Shown in pieces: positions 45,616-55,411 of a stretch of 64,000 nucleotides of DNA. A program made the position numbers and the translations under genes. Below the pieces are notes generated by a model. That model was not told where the DNA came from, made no database searches, and saw only the letters and a program-made list of their open reading frames with translations. Position 1 is the first letter of the stretch; each line of letters starts with the position of its first letter. This DNA comes from Chondromyces crocatus (GTDB lineage Bacteria > Myxococcota_A > Polyangia > Polyangiales > Polyangiaceae), in contig NZ_CP012159.1 of assembly GCF_001189295.1 (NCBI RefSeq), positions 4,232,525-4,296,524 on the forward strand, written 5' to 3'.

Positions 45616-46725
45616 GTGCGACCCCATGGCCTCTACGCGCTCGTCCTCGCCGTCTTCTTTCTCGGCGCGACGCCGGCGCGCGCTCTCGCGGCTCCGGGAG
45701 TCCGCGCCCTGAAGGTGCGCAGCGACGGCGCGTTCGCCGTGGTGGGCACCTCGGGCCGGCAGGTGCGCCTCACCGTCGACCCGGCGCTCCAGCGCGCAGC
45801 CGAGCGCCTCCTCGACCGCGCGGGCGCCCCGGAGGCCGCCATCGTCGCCTCCGACGTCCGGACGGGGCGCATCCTGGCCTGGGCCAGCCGCGGAGACCGC
45901 GACTACGTGGTCACCCCGCTCGCCCCGAGCGCGAGTCTCTTCAAGCTCGTCACCGCCTCGGCCCTCCTGGAGGCCAAGAAGGTCAGTCCCTCGTCGACCG
46001 TCTGCTACACGGGTGGCGAGCACGCCATCACGCAGCGCGAGCTCGACGCCCGCGGCGCGAGCTGCACGTCCTTCGGCGAGGCCATCGGCTACAGCATCAA
46101 CGCCGTCTTCGCCCGCCTCGCGAGCAAGCACCTCGACGCCTCCGACCTCCAGCGGAAGGCCCTGGATCTCGGCTTCGCGGGCAAGGTCCCGATCGACGTC
46201 CCTGCTCTCGCCAGCGAGGTGGAGATCCCCGAGAGCGGCCTCGGCCTCGCCCGCGCCGCCGCGGGCTTCTGGAGCGGCCGCCTGACACCACTCGGCGCCC
46301 TCTTCGCCATGCAGACCATCGCCAACGACGGCGAGCGGGTCCGACTTTCGCTCATCGATCGGGGCGAAGCGCCAGAGCGCGTCGTCGAGGGCAGGGGGCT
46401 CGGCGCACGAGAGGCCAAGATGATGCGGGAGATGCTCCAGATCACCACCCGCCGCGGCACCTGCGCCAAGGCGTTCCGCAAGCCCGATGGCTCGCGCGCA
46501 CTCGGGACCATGCCCGTCGCCGCCAAGACGGGCACGCTCGTGGGATCCATCCCTGGGCGCAAGGGGCAGCCCCGCATGTTTTCCTGGTTCGCCTCCTTCG
46601 CCCCCGCCAATCGACCGGAGATCGCCGTGTCCGTCATGCTCAGCAACGGCCTGAAGTGGCGTACGAAGGCCAACCTCGTCGGTCGGGAGTTGCTCGAGAA
46701 CTACTTCGCCGAGCGGCGCAGGTGA
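45616..46725 (+). CDS. Minimal penicillin-binding transpeptidase
   Basis: A 369-residue exported protein, starting at GTG 45616. A signal peptide (to about residue 26) is followed by a short region and the transpeptidase domain with SLFK (Ser107, Lys110), SIN (Ser160, Asn162) and KTG (304-306), the three motifs of D,D-transpeptidases. The large N-terminal dimerisation domain of class B PBPs is absent, so it is shorter than FtsI/PBP2. It may be a specialised peptidoglycan enzyme or a regulatory PBP-like protein. The nth gene follows after a hairpin. Confidence 0.88.
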   Translation: MRPHGLYALVLAVFFLGATPARALAAPGVRALKVRSDGAFAVVGTSGRQVRLTVDPALQRAAERLLDRAGAPEAAIVASDVRTGRILAWASRGDRDYVVTPLAPSASLFKLVTASALLEAKKVSPSSTVCYTGGEHAITQRELDARGASCTSFGEAIGYSINAVFARLASKHLDASDLQRKALDLGFAGKVPIDVPALASEVEIPESGLGLARAAAGFWSGRLTPLGALFAMQTIANDGERVRLSLIDRGEAPERVVEGRGLGAREAKMMREMLQITTRRGTCAKAFRKPDGSRALGTMPVAAKTGTLVGSIPGRKGQPRMFSWFASFAPANRPEIAVSVMLSNGLKWRTKANLVGRELLENYFAERRR

Positions 46726-46761
46726 CCTCCTCGGGGCATCCGGATAGGCTTCCCGAGGAGG
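46726..46761 (+). promoter_or_regulatory. Hairpin that hides the nth ribosome-binding site
   Basis: A perfect 10-base inverted repeat, CCTCCTCGGG (46726-46735) and CCCGAGGAGG (46752-46761), starts right after the stop of the transpeptidase gene. The right arm contains GAGGAGG, six bases before the ATG of nth, so the folded RNA would hide the ribosome-binding site. It may also act as a weak terminator. Confidence 0.6.
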
Positions 46762-46767
46762 CCTGCC

Positions 46768-47400
46768 ATGATGCCCGCCGAGATCATCCCCCCCATGCTG
46801 GAGCGGCTCCGTGAGGAGCACCCGAACGCTCGCTATGAGCTCGACTGGACCACGCCCTTCGAGCTGTTGATCGCCACGGTCCTCGCGGCGCAGTGTACCG
46901 ACGAGCGCGTCAACAAGGTCACCGCCACCCTCTTCAAGAAGTACCCCGGTCCCCGCGCCTTCGCCGAGGCGGACACCACCGAGCTGGAAGAGGATCTCAA
47001 GCCCACCGGCTTCTACAAGCAGAAGACCAAGAGCGTGCAGGCCATCAGCCGCGAGCTGCTCGCGCGCTTCGACGGCGAAGTGCCTACCACCATCGAGCAG
47101 CTCACCACGCTGCCAGGTGTCGCGCGGAAGTCGGCCAACGTCGTCCTCAACACGGCCTTCGACATGCCCACCGGCATCATCGTCGACACCCACGTCGCCC
47201 GCGTCAGCCAGCGCATGGGTCTGAGCCGCAAGGACAAGCCCGAGGAGATCGAGCGCGACCTGATGAAGATCGTCGATCAGAGCGACTGGACCTTCTTCGG
47301 CCCTGCCACCGTGCTCCATGGCCGCTACACCTGCATGGCGAAGAAGCCCCAGTGCGCCACCTGTGGCATGAGCGATCTCTGCGCGAAGAACGGAGTGTGA
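46768..47400 (+). CDS. nth: Endonuclease III
   Basis: DNA glycosylase/AP lyase of base excision repair that removes oxidised pyrimidines. The 210-residue protein has the helix-hairpin-helix LPGVARKSANVVL with Lys121, the catalytic Asp140 (IIVDTHV) and a C-x6-C-x2-C-x5-C cluster at Cys189, 196, 199 and 205 binding a [4Fe-4S] cluster. Length is typical. It is followed after one base by ung, so both base-excision genes are co-transcribed. Confidence 0.96.
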   Translation: MMPAEIIPPMLERLREEHPNARYELDWTTPFELLIATVLAAQCTDERVNKVTATLFKKYPGPRAFAEADTTELEEDLKPTGFYKQKTKSVQAISRELLARFDGEVPTTIEQLTTLPGVARKSANVVLNTAFDMPTGIIVDTHVARVSQRMGLSRKDKPEEIERDLMKIVDQSDWTFFGPATVLHGRYTCMAKKPQCATCGMSDLCAKNGV

Positions 47401-47401
47401 C

Positions 47402-48085
47402 GTGAACGTCGACCTGCCCGACTCCTGGATGTCCGTCCTCTCCGACGAGCTGGAGAAGCCCTACTTCAAGAAGCTCGCGACCTACGTCGACGCCGAGCGC
47501 GCCGCTCACCAGGTCTTCCCCCCCGAAGGCGACGTCTTCTCCGCGTTCCGGCTCACGCCGTACGAAGAGGTCCGCGTGCTCCTGCTCGGCCAGGACCCGT
47601 ACCACGACGACAACCAGGCCCACGGGTTGTGCTTCTCCGTGCGACCCGGCATCCCCACGCCACCCTCCCTCGTCAACATGTACAAGGAGGCGGTCGAAGA
47701 CGTCTCCGGCTTCGAGACCCCGCGCCACGGATGCCTCACCGCCTGGGCCGAGCAGGGCGTGCTACTACTCAACACCGTGCTCACCGTGCGCGCGCACCAG
47801 CCCAACTCGCACAAAGGGCAGGGCTGGGAGACGTTCACCGACGCCGTCATCAAGAAGGTGAGCGACAAGCCGGACCCCGTGGTCTTCGTGCTCTGGGGAG
47901 GCTACGCGCAGAAGAAAGAGAAGCTCATCGACGCCCGCAAGCACATCGTCATCAAGTCCGCGCACCCCTCTCCCCTCTCGGCGAGGAGCGGCTTCTTCGG
48001 CAGCCGCCCGTACTCCAAGATCAACGACGCCCTCACGCACGCGGGGAAGCCCGCGATCGACTGGAAACTCCCGCAAGAGCTGTAG
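47402..48085 (+). CDS. ung: Uracil-DNA glycosylase, family 1
   Basis: Removes uracil from DNA. The 227-residue protein, starting at GTG 47402, has GQDPYHDD (catalytic Asp65), GLCFSV, LLLNTVLTVR, and HPSPLSARSGFFGS with His188, all family 1 signatures. The start is one base after the nth stop, so translation is probably coupled. The next gene starts 8 bases after its stop. Confidence 0.97.
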   Translation: MNVDLPDSWMSVLSDELEKPYFKKLATYVDAERAAHQVFPPEGDVFSAFRLTPYEEVRVLLLGQDPYHDDNQAHGLCFSVRPGIPTPPSLVNMYKEAVEDVSGFETPRHGCLTAWAEQGVLLLNTVLTVRAHQPNSHKGQGWETFTDAVIKKVSDKPDPVVFVLWGGYAQKKEKLIDARKHIVIKSAHPSPLSARSGFFGSRPYSKINDALTHAGKPAIDWKLPQEL

Positions 48086-48092
48086 CCTCCCC

Positions 48093-48875
48093 GTGACGGA
48101 CGACGGCCGCCGGCCTCCGCGTGCCCTCCCGCTCGCGCAGCCCACCCGCTACACCCCTTCCGTGCTCGAGGGCATCGCCGACGGCGAGCGCGCCGTCCTC
48201 GGACCCCTCTTCGGTGGCGGCGAGGTGGGCGTCATCGAGGCCGCCGCGCAGGCCCTCGCCCGTGCCGACGTACTGGTCCAGTCGGCGCGCGAGGCCGAGC
48301 CCCCGCCGCAGCCCATCGCCTGCGGTCCCCGCTGCCCGAGCTGCTGCACCTCCAAGGTGCTCGTCCTCGTGCCGGAGGTCCTGCGCCTCGCCGCCTGGCT
48401 CCGAGCGAACCGCACGCCCGAGGACCTCGCCGAGCTGCTCGAACGAGTCCGCGCCACCGACGCCACCACCCGAGGCCTGAGCCGGAGCGAGCGCGCACAC
48501 CGTGGCATCCCGTGTCCCTTGCTCGACGCCGAGGGCTCCTGCTCCGTGCATCCGGCCCGCCCCCTCGTCTGCGCCTCGTGGACCTCGCTCGATCTCGCCG
48601 CGTGCCAACGTCACTTCCCCGATCCCCTCCACACCCCCGCACCGCCGTTGCACGCCCCGGGCTACGAGGTGGTGAATGCGGTGATGGCCGGCCTCGGCTG
48701 GGCCGCCAAGGAACGCGGCCTCGACGCCACACCCCTCGAGCTCATCGCCGCCCTCCGCATCGCGCTGGAGCGCCCCGGCGCTGGAGCGCGCTGGCTCCGG
48801 AAACTCCCCGTCTTCTCGACCGCCCACGATCCGGAGTGGATGGCGGCCAACGGTGGCCCCGTCGGCGTTCCTTAG
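48093..48875 (+). CDS. YkgJ-type Cys-cluster protein
   Basis: A 260-residue protein starting at GTG 48093. CGPRCPSCC (about residues 72-80), CPLLDAEGSCSVHPARPLVCASW and a later Cys form the conserved set of the YkgJ/Fe-S or zinc cluster family (PF03692-like). Function is poorly known. It probably belongs to the nth-ung unit. The C-terminal half is helical and not recognised. Confidence 0.75.
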   Translation: MTDDGRRPPRALPLAQPTRYTPSVLEGIADGERAVLGPLFGGGEVGVIEAAAQALARADVLVQSAREAEPPPQPIACGPRCPSCCTSKVLVLVPEVLRLAAWLRANRTPEDLAELLERVRATDATTRGLSRSERAHRGIPCPLLDAEGSCSVHPARPLVCASWTSLDLAACQRHFPDPLHTPAPPLHAPGYEVVNAVMAGLGWAAKERGLDATPLELIAALRIALERPGAGARWLRKLPVFSTAHDPEWMAANGGPVGVP

Positions 48876-48947
48876 GGGAGTTCCGCCCACCTTGCACGCG
48901 CAGGCGCTTCCACGCCGAACCAGGTGTCCTCCGCTTTTTTTCCGGCA

Positions 48948-48963
48948 GGTCACGCTCGTGACC
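48948..48963. repeat. 16-bp palindrome, copy 1
   Basis: GGTCACGCTCGTGACC: GGTCAC and GTGACC around a 4-base loop. A copy differing by one loop base lies at 49245-49260. It is preceded by a run of T (about 48935), so this copy might also be part of a terminator of the preceding gene. Confidence 0.65.
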
Positions 48964-49210
48964 GGAAGGAGGCGGCAGCCGACGGAGGGGGGGCCGCCTG
49001 CGATCCTGATGCCGGATGCAAGCGCATGCTCCTCGTCCCGCGCGACACCGACGCGGTGGCTGGAGCAGGGACCGGGGTGGATGCACGACGCGACCGTCGA
49101 ACAGCTGGGCGGTGACGGGAGCGGAGAAAGCGCCGCCGAGGGGCGCGACCGTCACGCCCCAGGGACGCGCTCACCTGGAGGTCGTCCGCCACGACAGAGG
49201 ATTTGTCGCC

Positions 49211-49294
49211 CGAAACATGGTCGCGTCGGCGCCCGACGACGGTAGGTCACGCCCGTGACCTGGTCGCATCAGCGGGCGACGCGACCATGTTTCG
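49211..49294. repeat. 18-bp inverted repeat
   Basis: The 18-base arm at 49211-49228 (CGAAACATGGTCGCGTCG) recurs as a perfect reverse complement at 49277-49294. The loop contains the second 16-base palindrome. A related TGGTCGC motif appears again near 49303. Confidence 0.7.
49245..49260. repeat. 16-bp palindrome, copy 2
   Basis: GGTCACGCCCGTGACC, the same palindrome as at 48948-48963 with one changed loop base. It is inside the 18-base inverted repeat. Confidence 0.65.
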
Positions 49295-49851
49295 AGCGTG
49301 ACCTGGTCGCGTCGCCCGCCAACGGCATCCGGTTCGCATTCACCCACGTGAAACCATCACCGGGCGGCTTCTGGCATGGCGCTGGAGCGGACCTGGGTCC
49401 ACTGGGACCTGGGGCTGCCGCGCTGAACTCGTCTCTTCAGGATGAAAAATTACGACGATGGAACGAGGCCCCCGACGATGCTGGAGCGCCGGGGTCCCCG
49501 CGGACCTGGGGGGTGGCGGGCGTCCTGGCGCCTCGGAGACATGCCGTGTCCCCGCCGTCGTGGTCAGGGAGTTTCAGACGCCATCCAGCATCCTCAGGCG
49601 GCGCGCGTCGTCCGTCGTCGCCTCGGCAGGGTCGCCAGCCCACCGAGCAGCACCAGCATGCCCCCTGAGCGCTGCTGCCGTCGTGCCCGGCGACCCGGCA
49701 CCCGCAGCCGCGCGTTCGTGAAACGCCCGGAGACGGACCGCACGCGACACGATGCGAGGTGGAGAGGCCCGCGCAACGGGGGGACTCACGCGCGGGGTCG
49801 TGGGGATTGGAGGGTGTTGCCGCTCTCACGGTCATCCGTGCTCGAAGGGAT

Positions 49852-49886
49852 CGAGGGACGAGCGCCCAGGAGGCGCCCGGCCCTCG
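49852..49886 (-). terminator. Hairpin after the first surface-protein gene
   Basis: CGAGGG (49852-49857) pairs with CCCTCG (49881-49886), and GCGCC/GGCGC inside extends the stem. It lies about 15 bases after the stop at 49900 on the minus strand. No U-run. Confidence 0.45.
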
Positions 49887-49899
49887 CGTTCACGGCGTT

Positions 49900-52800
49900 T
49901 CAGGCAGCCCGTTGCGAGCGCCGACGCCGCCGCGTGACGACCACGGCAAGGCCACCGAGGAACAGCAGCGCACCCGCCTGAGAGCTGCTCTCGATGCCCG
50001 CGACGCGGCATCCGCAGCCGCTGTCGTCCTGTGTGTCACCGTCATCCGGCGTGTCGGAACCACCGACGCCGCCGAGCCCGTCGCCGCCAGCGCCGAGGCC
50101 ACCTTCGCCGCCTCCACCGCCAGCGCCACCAGCACCGAGGCCACCTTCGCCACCAGCGCCACCAGCGCCCTCGCCGCCGGCACCGAGGCCGCCTTCACCC
50201 CCGCTGCCGCCCGAGCCGCCGCCAGCGCCGCCCTGGCCTTCGCTGGTGCAATCGGAGGCGCAGCCATCGCCGTCCGTGGTGTTGCCGTCGTCGCAGTCCT
50301 CGACCCCTTCCTGGACGAAGCCGTCGCCGCAGGTGGCCTCGACACAGCCATCGACGCACCCGTCGGTGTCGTCCTGGTTGCCGTCGTCGCACTCCTCGAC
50401 CCCATCACGGACGAAGCCGTCTCCGCAGGTGGCGGTCATGCACGTGTTGAGGCAGCCGTCGTTGTTGCTCTGGTTGCCGTCGTCGCAGGTCTCTCCCGGC
50501 TGGACGATCCCATCGCCGCAGGTGGGCAGCGAACAGTTGTTGCGGCAGCCATCGTTGTCGATCGAGTTGCCGTCATCACAAGCCTCGACGCCGGTCTGGA
50601 CGAAGCCGTCGCCGCAGGTCGCGCTGGTGCAGGTGTTGAGGCACGCGTCGTTGTTGCTCGCGTTGCCGTCGTCACATTGCTCGACGCCCGTACGGACGAA
50701 CCCATCGCCGCAGGAGGCGACGACGCAGGTGTTGAGGCAAGCGTCGTTGTTGCTCGCGTTGCCGTCGTCGCATTGCTCGACGCCCGTGCGGACGAACCCA
50801 TCGCCGCAGGAGGCGACGACGCAGGTGTTGAGGCAAGCGTCGTTGTTGCTCGCGTTGCCGTCATCGCACTGCTCGACGCCCGTGCGGACGAACCCATCGC
50901 CGCAGGAGGCGGTGACGCAGGTGTTGAGGCAGGCGTCGCTGTTGTTCTGGTTGCCGTCGTCGCACTGCTCGACACCGGCCTGCACGACGCCATCGCCACA
51001 GGAGGCGGTGACGCAGGTGTTGAGGCAGGCGTCGTTGTTGTTCTGGTTGCCGTCGTCGCACTGCTCGACGCCGGCCTGCACGAAGCCGTCACCGCACGCG
51101 GCGAGCATGCACGTGTTGAGACAGCCGTCTGTATTGCTCGCGTTGCCGTCGTCGCACTGCTCCGGGCCGTTGGCGATCCCGTCGCCGCAGCGCGGGCCCG
51201 GGCCGCCACAGTCCGCGCGGCAGTGGTTGTACTGGCCGTTCTGTGGGCCATCGTCACAGGCCTCCCCGGGGCCGACGATGCCATCGCCACACGTCGACGC
51301 CGGTACGAACTCGTAGGCGCCCATGTCGAAGGCCGCCCCGTTGATCCCATCCCCGTCCAGTGGTCGCGGGTTGCCGTCGAGGTCGGTGCTCGGCGCTCCC
51401 GTCGCCGTGCCCGCGTCGATGCAAGCGCTCGTGCTCTGGAGCCGGAGATTCCCGGGGGCGGCGATGTAGAGGGGGTTGACGGAGAGCGATCCCGTGCCGC
51501 CGCCGGCGCCGCTGTAGTCGCTGCTGGAATTTCCCCAGACGTTGGAGTGGGTGACGTTGATCGCAGGGGTGCCCGAAGTCGTGTAGCGGTTGACGCCGAT
51601 GCCGTTGGCGGTGACGACGCTGTTGGTGACGTTGACCGTCAGGCCCACGCCCGAGCTGGTGCGCGCATAGACGCCATAGCTGTTGTTGGCGTACACCGTG
51701 GAGTTGACGACATTGACCGTATTTCCCGCGCCATTGCTGGTGTAGACATAGACGCCGGTGTTGGAGTTGTTGCGCAGGACCGAGTTCGTCACCGAACCCG
51801 AGGCGCTGCCCGCGAAGTAGAGGCCGTAGGTGTTGCCGTGGGCCGTCAGACCGTCGAAGGTCTGCGTGCCTTCCTCGATGTAGGCGCCGTAGGTGGCGCG
51901 CGTGACGATGGCGTTGAAGAACGAGTTACCGTTCGACGATGCGGCGAGCCGGATGCCCCACCACGAGCCCGCGGAGGAAGCGGTGGCGTCGAGGGTGACG
52001 GGCAGCGCGGGGGTGCCAGCGGCGCGGAGCGTGCCGCGCAGGGTCAGCTCGTTGCGACCGGTGTCGAGCCCCGAGCGCATGGCATCGGAGGTGTCGAAGC
52101 GCAGGGTGGTCCCTGGCTGCAAGGTGAAGGTGACGCCCGGCGCGACGGTGAGGTCGCCGGTGACCAGGTGGGGTGAGCCCGAGGGGCCCAGGGTCACGTC
52201 GCTCCAGAGCACGCCGAGCAGGCCGACGGTGGGATCGCCGGTGTAGGGCAAGGCGCCGATGTCACCACCGTTGCTGGCGGCGAAGCGCGCCGGGGAGTTG
52301 GCGGTGATGCGCAGGTTGCCGGGGGCGCTGACGTAGAGGGGATTGGCGGAGAGCGATCCCGTGCCGCCGCCGGCGCCGCTGTAGTCGCTGCTGGAATTTC
52401 CCCAGACGTTGGAGTGGGTGACGTTGACCGCAGCGTTGCCCGAGACTGTGTAGCGGTTGATGCCGACGCTGTTGGCGGTGACGATGCTGTTGGTGACGTT
52501 GATGGTCAGGCCCACGCCCGAGCTGGTGCGCGCATAGACGCCGTAGGAGCTGTTGGCGTAGAGGGTGGAGCGGTCGACGGTGACGGCATTGGACGAGCCG
52601 CTACTGGTGTAGACATAGACGCCGGTGTTGGAGTTGTTGCGCAGGACCGAGTTCGTCACCGAACCCGAGGCGCTGCCCGCGAAGTACACGCCGTAGGTGT
52701 TGCCGTGGGCCGTCAGGCCATCGAAATTCTGCTCACCACTCTCCAGGTAGACACCATACGTGGCGCGGGTGATGACGGCGTTGGCGAACGAGCTGCCGTT

Positions 52801-54930
52801 CGACGATGCGGCGAGCCAGATGCCCCACCACGAGCCTGCGGAGGAAGCGGTGGCGTCGAGGGTGACGGGCAGCGTGGGGGTGCCAGCGGCGCGGAGGGTG
52901 CCGCGCACGGTCAGCTCGTTGCGGCCGGTGTCGAGCCCCGAGCGCATGGCATCGGAGGTGTCGAAGCGCAGGGTGGTCCCTGGCTGCAAGGTGAAGGTGA
53001 CGCCCGGCGCGACGGTGAGGTCGCCGGTGACCAGGTGGGGTGAGCCCGAGGGGCCCAGGGTCACGTCGCTCCAGAGCACGCCGAGCAGGCCGACGGTGGG
53101 ATCGCCGGTGTAGGGCAAGGCGCCGATGTCACCACCGTTGCTGGCGGCGAAGCGCGCCGGGGAGTTGGCGGTGATGCGCAGGTTGCTGGGAGCGCTGACG
53201 TAGAGGGGATTGGCGGAGAGCGATCCCGTGCCGCCGCCGGCGCCGCTGTAGTCGCTGCTGGAATTTCCCCAGACGTTGGAGTGGGTGACGTTGACCGCAG
53301 CGTTGCCCGAGACTGTGTAGCGGTTGATGCCGACGCTGTTGGCGGTGACGATGCTGTTGGTGACGTTGATGGTCAGGCCCACGCCCGAGCTGGTGCGCGC
53401 ATAGACGCCGTAGGAGCTGTTGGCGTAGAGGGTGGAGCGGTCGACGGTGACGGCATTGGACGAGCCGCTACTGGTGTAGACATAGACGCCGGTGTTGGAG
53501 TTGTTGCGCAGGACCGAGTTCGTCACCGAACCCGAGGCGCTGCCCGCGAAGTACACGCCGTAGGTGTTGCCGTGGGCCGTCAGGCCATCGAAATTCTGCT
53601 CACCACTCTCCAGGTAGACACCGTACGTGGCGCGGGTGATGACGGCGTTGGCGAACGAGCTGCCGTTCGACGATGCGGCGAGCCAGATGCCCCACCACGA
53701 GCCTGCGGAGGAAGCGGTGGCGTCGAGGGTGACGGGCAGCGCGGGGGTGCCAGCGGCGCGGAGCGTGCCGCGCACGGTCAGCTCGTTGCGGCCGGTGTCG
53801 AGCCCCGAGCGCATGGCATCGGAGGTGTCGAAGCGCAGGGTGGTGCCCGGCTGCAGGGTGAGGGTGACGCCGATCGGGACGGTGAGGTCGCCGGTGACCA
53901 GGTGGGGTGAGCCCGAGGGGCCCAGGGTCACGTCGCTCCAGAGCACGCCGAGCAGGCCGACGGTGGGATCGCCGGTGTAGGGCAACGCGCCGATGTCACC
54001 GCCATTGCTGGCGGCGAAGCGCGCCGGGGAGTTGGCGGTGATGCGCAGGTTGCCGGGGGCGCTGACGTAGAGGGGATTGGCGGAGAGCGATCCCGTTCCG
54101 CCGCTGGCGCCGCTGTAGTCGCTGCTGGAATTTCCCCAGACGTTGGAGTGGGTGACGTTGACCGCAGCGTTGCCCGAGACCGTGTAGCGGTTGATGCCGA
54201 CGCTGTTGGCGGTGACGACGCTGTTGGTGACGTTGATGGTCAGGCCCACGCCCGAGCTCGTGCGGGCATAGACGCCGTAGGAGCTGTTGGCATAGAGGGT
54301 GGAGCGGTCGACGGTGACAGCATTGGACGAGCCGCTGCTGGTGTAGACGTAGACGCCGGTGTTGGAGTTGTTGCGCAGGACCGAGTTCGTCACCGAACCC
54401 GAGGCGCTGCCCGCGAAGTACACGCCGTAGGTGTTGGTCTGGGCTGTGATGCCCTGCAACGTCTGCTCTCCCACGGGGATGTAGAACCCATACGTCGCGT
54501 TCCGCACCTCGACGTGGTTGGTGTTCAGCACGGCGGATGCCTGGTCGGCGACGACGCCGTACCAGACCCCCGCCGAGCTCCCGGAGCTGGCCTGGAGCAC
54601 CACAGGGTTCGCGGCCGTGCCGTTCAGGTTCAGCGTCCCGCGGACGGTCAGCTCCACGCGGGAGGGATCCAGTCCGGTGCTCTGCGCGTCCGACGAGGCG
54701 AAGCGCACCTGCACGCCCGCCTCGACGGTGAGCGTCGCCCCCGCGGGGACGACCACGTCCCCCTGCACCGTGTAGGGGCTCCCGGCGAGGGTCCACGTCT
54801 GGTTGATGACGTTTCCACCGGGGATCGTCGTCTGCGCTGCAGCGCTGCGCGTCATGCCGACGAGCAACGCGAGGGTACACAGCAGACCGAACAAGTAGAC
54901 CGACAGCGCAGAACGGCGCATCCGTGGCAT
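49900..54930 (-). CDS. Secreted beta-helix/DUF4215 protein with MYXO-CTERM-like tail, copy 1
   Basis: A 1676-residue protein starting at ATG 54930 (GGAG ribosome-binding site seven bases before). Signal peptide about residues 1-31 ([22 protein letters not shown]), then [20 protein letters not shown]. Residues about 30-1190 form a parallel beta-helix, with motifs [20 protein letters not shown] and [17 protein letters not shown] recurring in 867-bp units. Eleven DUF4215 repeats ([17 protein letters not shown]...C...C) span about 1210-1560, then a Gly/Ser/Glu-rich linker and the tail GCGCRVAG, hydrophobic helix and RRRRR, like the MYXO-CTERM signal, so the protein is probably moved to the cell surface. 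Beta-helices often bind or cut polysaccharide; no catalytic residues are visible. It starts the minus-strand array of four paralogs. Confidence 0.85.
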   Translation of the reverse strand: MPRMRRSALSVYLFGLLCTLALLVGMTRSAAAQTTIPGGNVINQTWTLAGSPYTVQGDVVVPAGATLTVEAGVQVRFASSDAQSTGLDPSRVELTVRGTLNLNGTAANPVVLQASSGSSAGVWYGVVADQASAVLNTNHVEVRNATYGFYIPVGEQTLQGITAQTNTYGVYFAGSASGSVTNSVLRNNSNTGVYVYTSSGSSNAVTVDRSTLYANSSYGVYARTSSGVGLTINVTNSVVTANSVGINRYTVSGNAAVNVTHSNVWGNSSSDYSGASGGTGSLSANPLYVSAPGNLRITANSPARFAASNGGDIGALPYTGDPTVGLLGVLWSDVTLGPSGSPHLVTGDLTVPIGVTLTLQPGTTLRFDTSDAMRSGLDTGRNELTVRGTLRAAGTPALPVTLDATASSAGSWWGIWLAASSNGSSFANAVITRATYGVYLESGEQNFDGLTAHGNTYGVYFAGSASGSVTNSVLRNNSNTGVYVYTSSGSSNAVTVDRSTLYANSSYGVYARTSSGVGLTINVTNSIVTANSVGINRYTVSGNAAVNVTHSNVWGNSSSDYSGAGGGTGSLSANPLYVSAPSNLRITANSPARFAASNGGDIGALPYTGDPTVGLLGVLWSDVTLGPSGSPHLVTGDLTVAPGVTFTLQPGTTLRFDTSDAMRSGLDTGRNELTVRGTLRAAGTPTLPVTLDATASSAGSWWGIWLAASSNGSSFANAVITRATYGVYLESGEQNFDGLTAHGNTYGVYFAGSASGSVTNSVLRNNSNTGVYVYTSSGSSNAVTVDRSTLYANSSYGVYARTSSGVGLTINVTNSIVTANSVGINRYTVSGNAAVNVTHSNVWGNSSSDYSGAGGGTGSLSANPLYVSAPGNLRITANSPARFAASNGGDIGALPYTGDPTVGLLGVLWSDVTLGPSGSPHLVTGDLTVAPGVTFTLQPGTTLRFDTSDAMRSGLDTGRNELTLRGTLRAAGTPALPVTLDATASSAGSWWGIRLAASSNGNSFFNAIVTRATYGAYIEEGTQTFDGLTAHGNTYGLYFAGSASGSVTNSVLRNNSNTGVYVYTSNGAGNTVNVVNSTVYANNSYGVYARTSSGVGLTVNVTNSVVTANGIGVNRYTTSGTPAINVTHSNVWGNSSSDYSGAGGGTGSLSVNPLYIAAPGNLRLQSTSACIDAGTATGAPSTDLDGNPRPLDGDGINGAAFDMGAYEFVPASTCGDGIVGPGEACDDGPQNGQYNHCRADCGGPGPRCGDGIANGPEQCDDGNASNTDGCLNTCMLAACGDGFVQAGVEQCDDGNQNNNDACLNTCVTASCGDGVVQAGVEQCDDGNQNNSDACLNTCVTASCGDGFVRTGVEQCDDGNASNNDACLNTCVVASCGDGFVRTGVEQCDDGNASNNDACLNTCVVASCGDGFVRTGVEQCDDGNASNNDACLNTCTSATCGDGFVQTGVEACDDGNSIDNDGCRNNCSLPTCGDGIVQPGETCDDGNQSNNDGCLNTCMTATCGDGFVRDGVEECDDGNQDDTDGCVDGCVEATCGDGFVQEGVEDCDDGNTTDGDGCASDCTSEGQGGAGGGSGGSGGEGGLGAGGEGAGGAGGEGGLGAGGAGGGGGEGGLGAGGDGLGGVGGSDTPDDGDTQDDSGCGCRVAGIESSSQAGALLFLGGLAVVVTRRRRRSQRAA
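51450..54460 (-). repeat. Near-identical 867-bp tandem repeats in the first surface-protein gene
   Basis: Identical landmarks recur every 867 bases (for example at 51466 and 52333; at 51801, 52668, 53535 and 54402). About 3.5 units are present, 289 codons each, in frame. The middle two units (about 52243-53109 and 53110-53976) differ by only a few bases; the outer ones are more diverged at their ends. Confidence 0.9.
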
Positions 54931-54942
54931 GAGAGACTCCTC

Positions 54943-54984
54943 AAGGAAAGAACGAGGCTCGTTAAGGAAAGAACGAGCCTCGTT
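54943..54984 (-). promoter_or_regulatory. Tandem palindromes before copy 1
   Basis: Two 21-base direct repeats (54943-54963 and 54964-54984). Each contains the palindrome AACGAG-G-CTCGTT or AACGAG-C-CTCGTT, just upstream of the start. Twin palindromes near a start suggest a repressor site or paired RNA hairpins. Confidence 0.5.
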
Positions 54985-55369
54985 GGCGGTCGCCGGAGCA
55001 GCCCGCACAGAACCGTCCGACGGTATTCGACAGGGAGAACTGTCGCAAGGACGATGGTGTCTTTGCGACCATCCCTGCGCCTTGTGGGACACGAGTTCTA
55101 CCGCATCCGAGCTTCGCTTAATGGCGAGTGAGGCGCGGCGCCGGTGAGAATGGATTCCGGTATCGCGGACATGGCTGTGCCACGACACACGAATTCGGTT
55201 CATCCGACGTCTCACCGTGCACGAATGGGCATCCTGCTCCTGCGTCGCAATGAGCAGGAGTGCGCATCGCAGAAATGTGAATCATCGGGACCACACCTGC
55301 GACGAGGGGTCGCTTGCTCAGCAGACAAGGATCCTACGAGAAGGGAAGACGAGCGGGGCGATGAGAGGA

Positions 55370-55397
55370 AAGGCGGGTCACTCGGGCGACCCGCCTT
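55370..55397 (-). terminator. Terminator-like hairpin after copy 2
   Basis: Perfect 10-base inverted repeat AAGGCGGGTC (55370-55379) and GACCCGCCTT (55388-55397), 15 bases after the stop on the minus strand, followed on that strand by TTCCTCTC. Almost the same hairpin follows copy 3. Confidence 0.75.
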
Positions 55398-55411
55398 CGG
55401 TCCTGGCGCGG

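Larger units (their letters stand above)
48876..49899. other. Non-coding gap of about 1 kb with palindromes
   Basis: No frame here looks like a gene. The gap holds a T-run near 48935, two copies of a 16-base palindrome, an 18-base inverted repeat and a repeated GACCTGGTCGC motif, each listed separately, and a hairpin before the first surface-protein gene. Confidence 0.6.
54931..55411. other. Intergenic region between surface-protein copies 1 and 2
   Basis: 481 bases holding the promoter of copy 1 and the terminator of copy 2. Parts resemble the region at 58790-59265 (a GAGGGGTCG block about 80-100 bases before the hairpin and the hairpin itself), so the spacer was duplicated with the gene. 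Confidence 0.6.

Noticed and set aside
49759-52176. Plus-strand open frame of 805 codons across copy 1
   Set aside because: Antisense shadow of the DUF4215 and beta-helix region, with no independent features.
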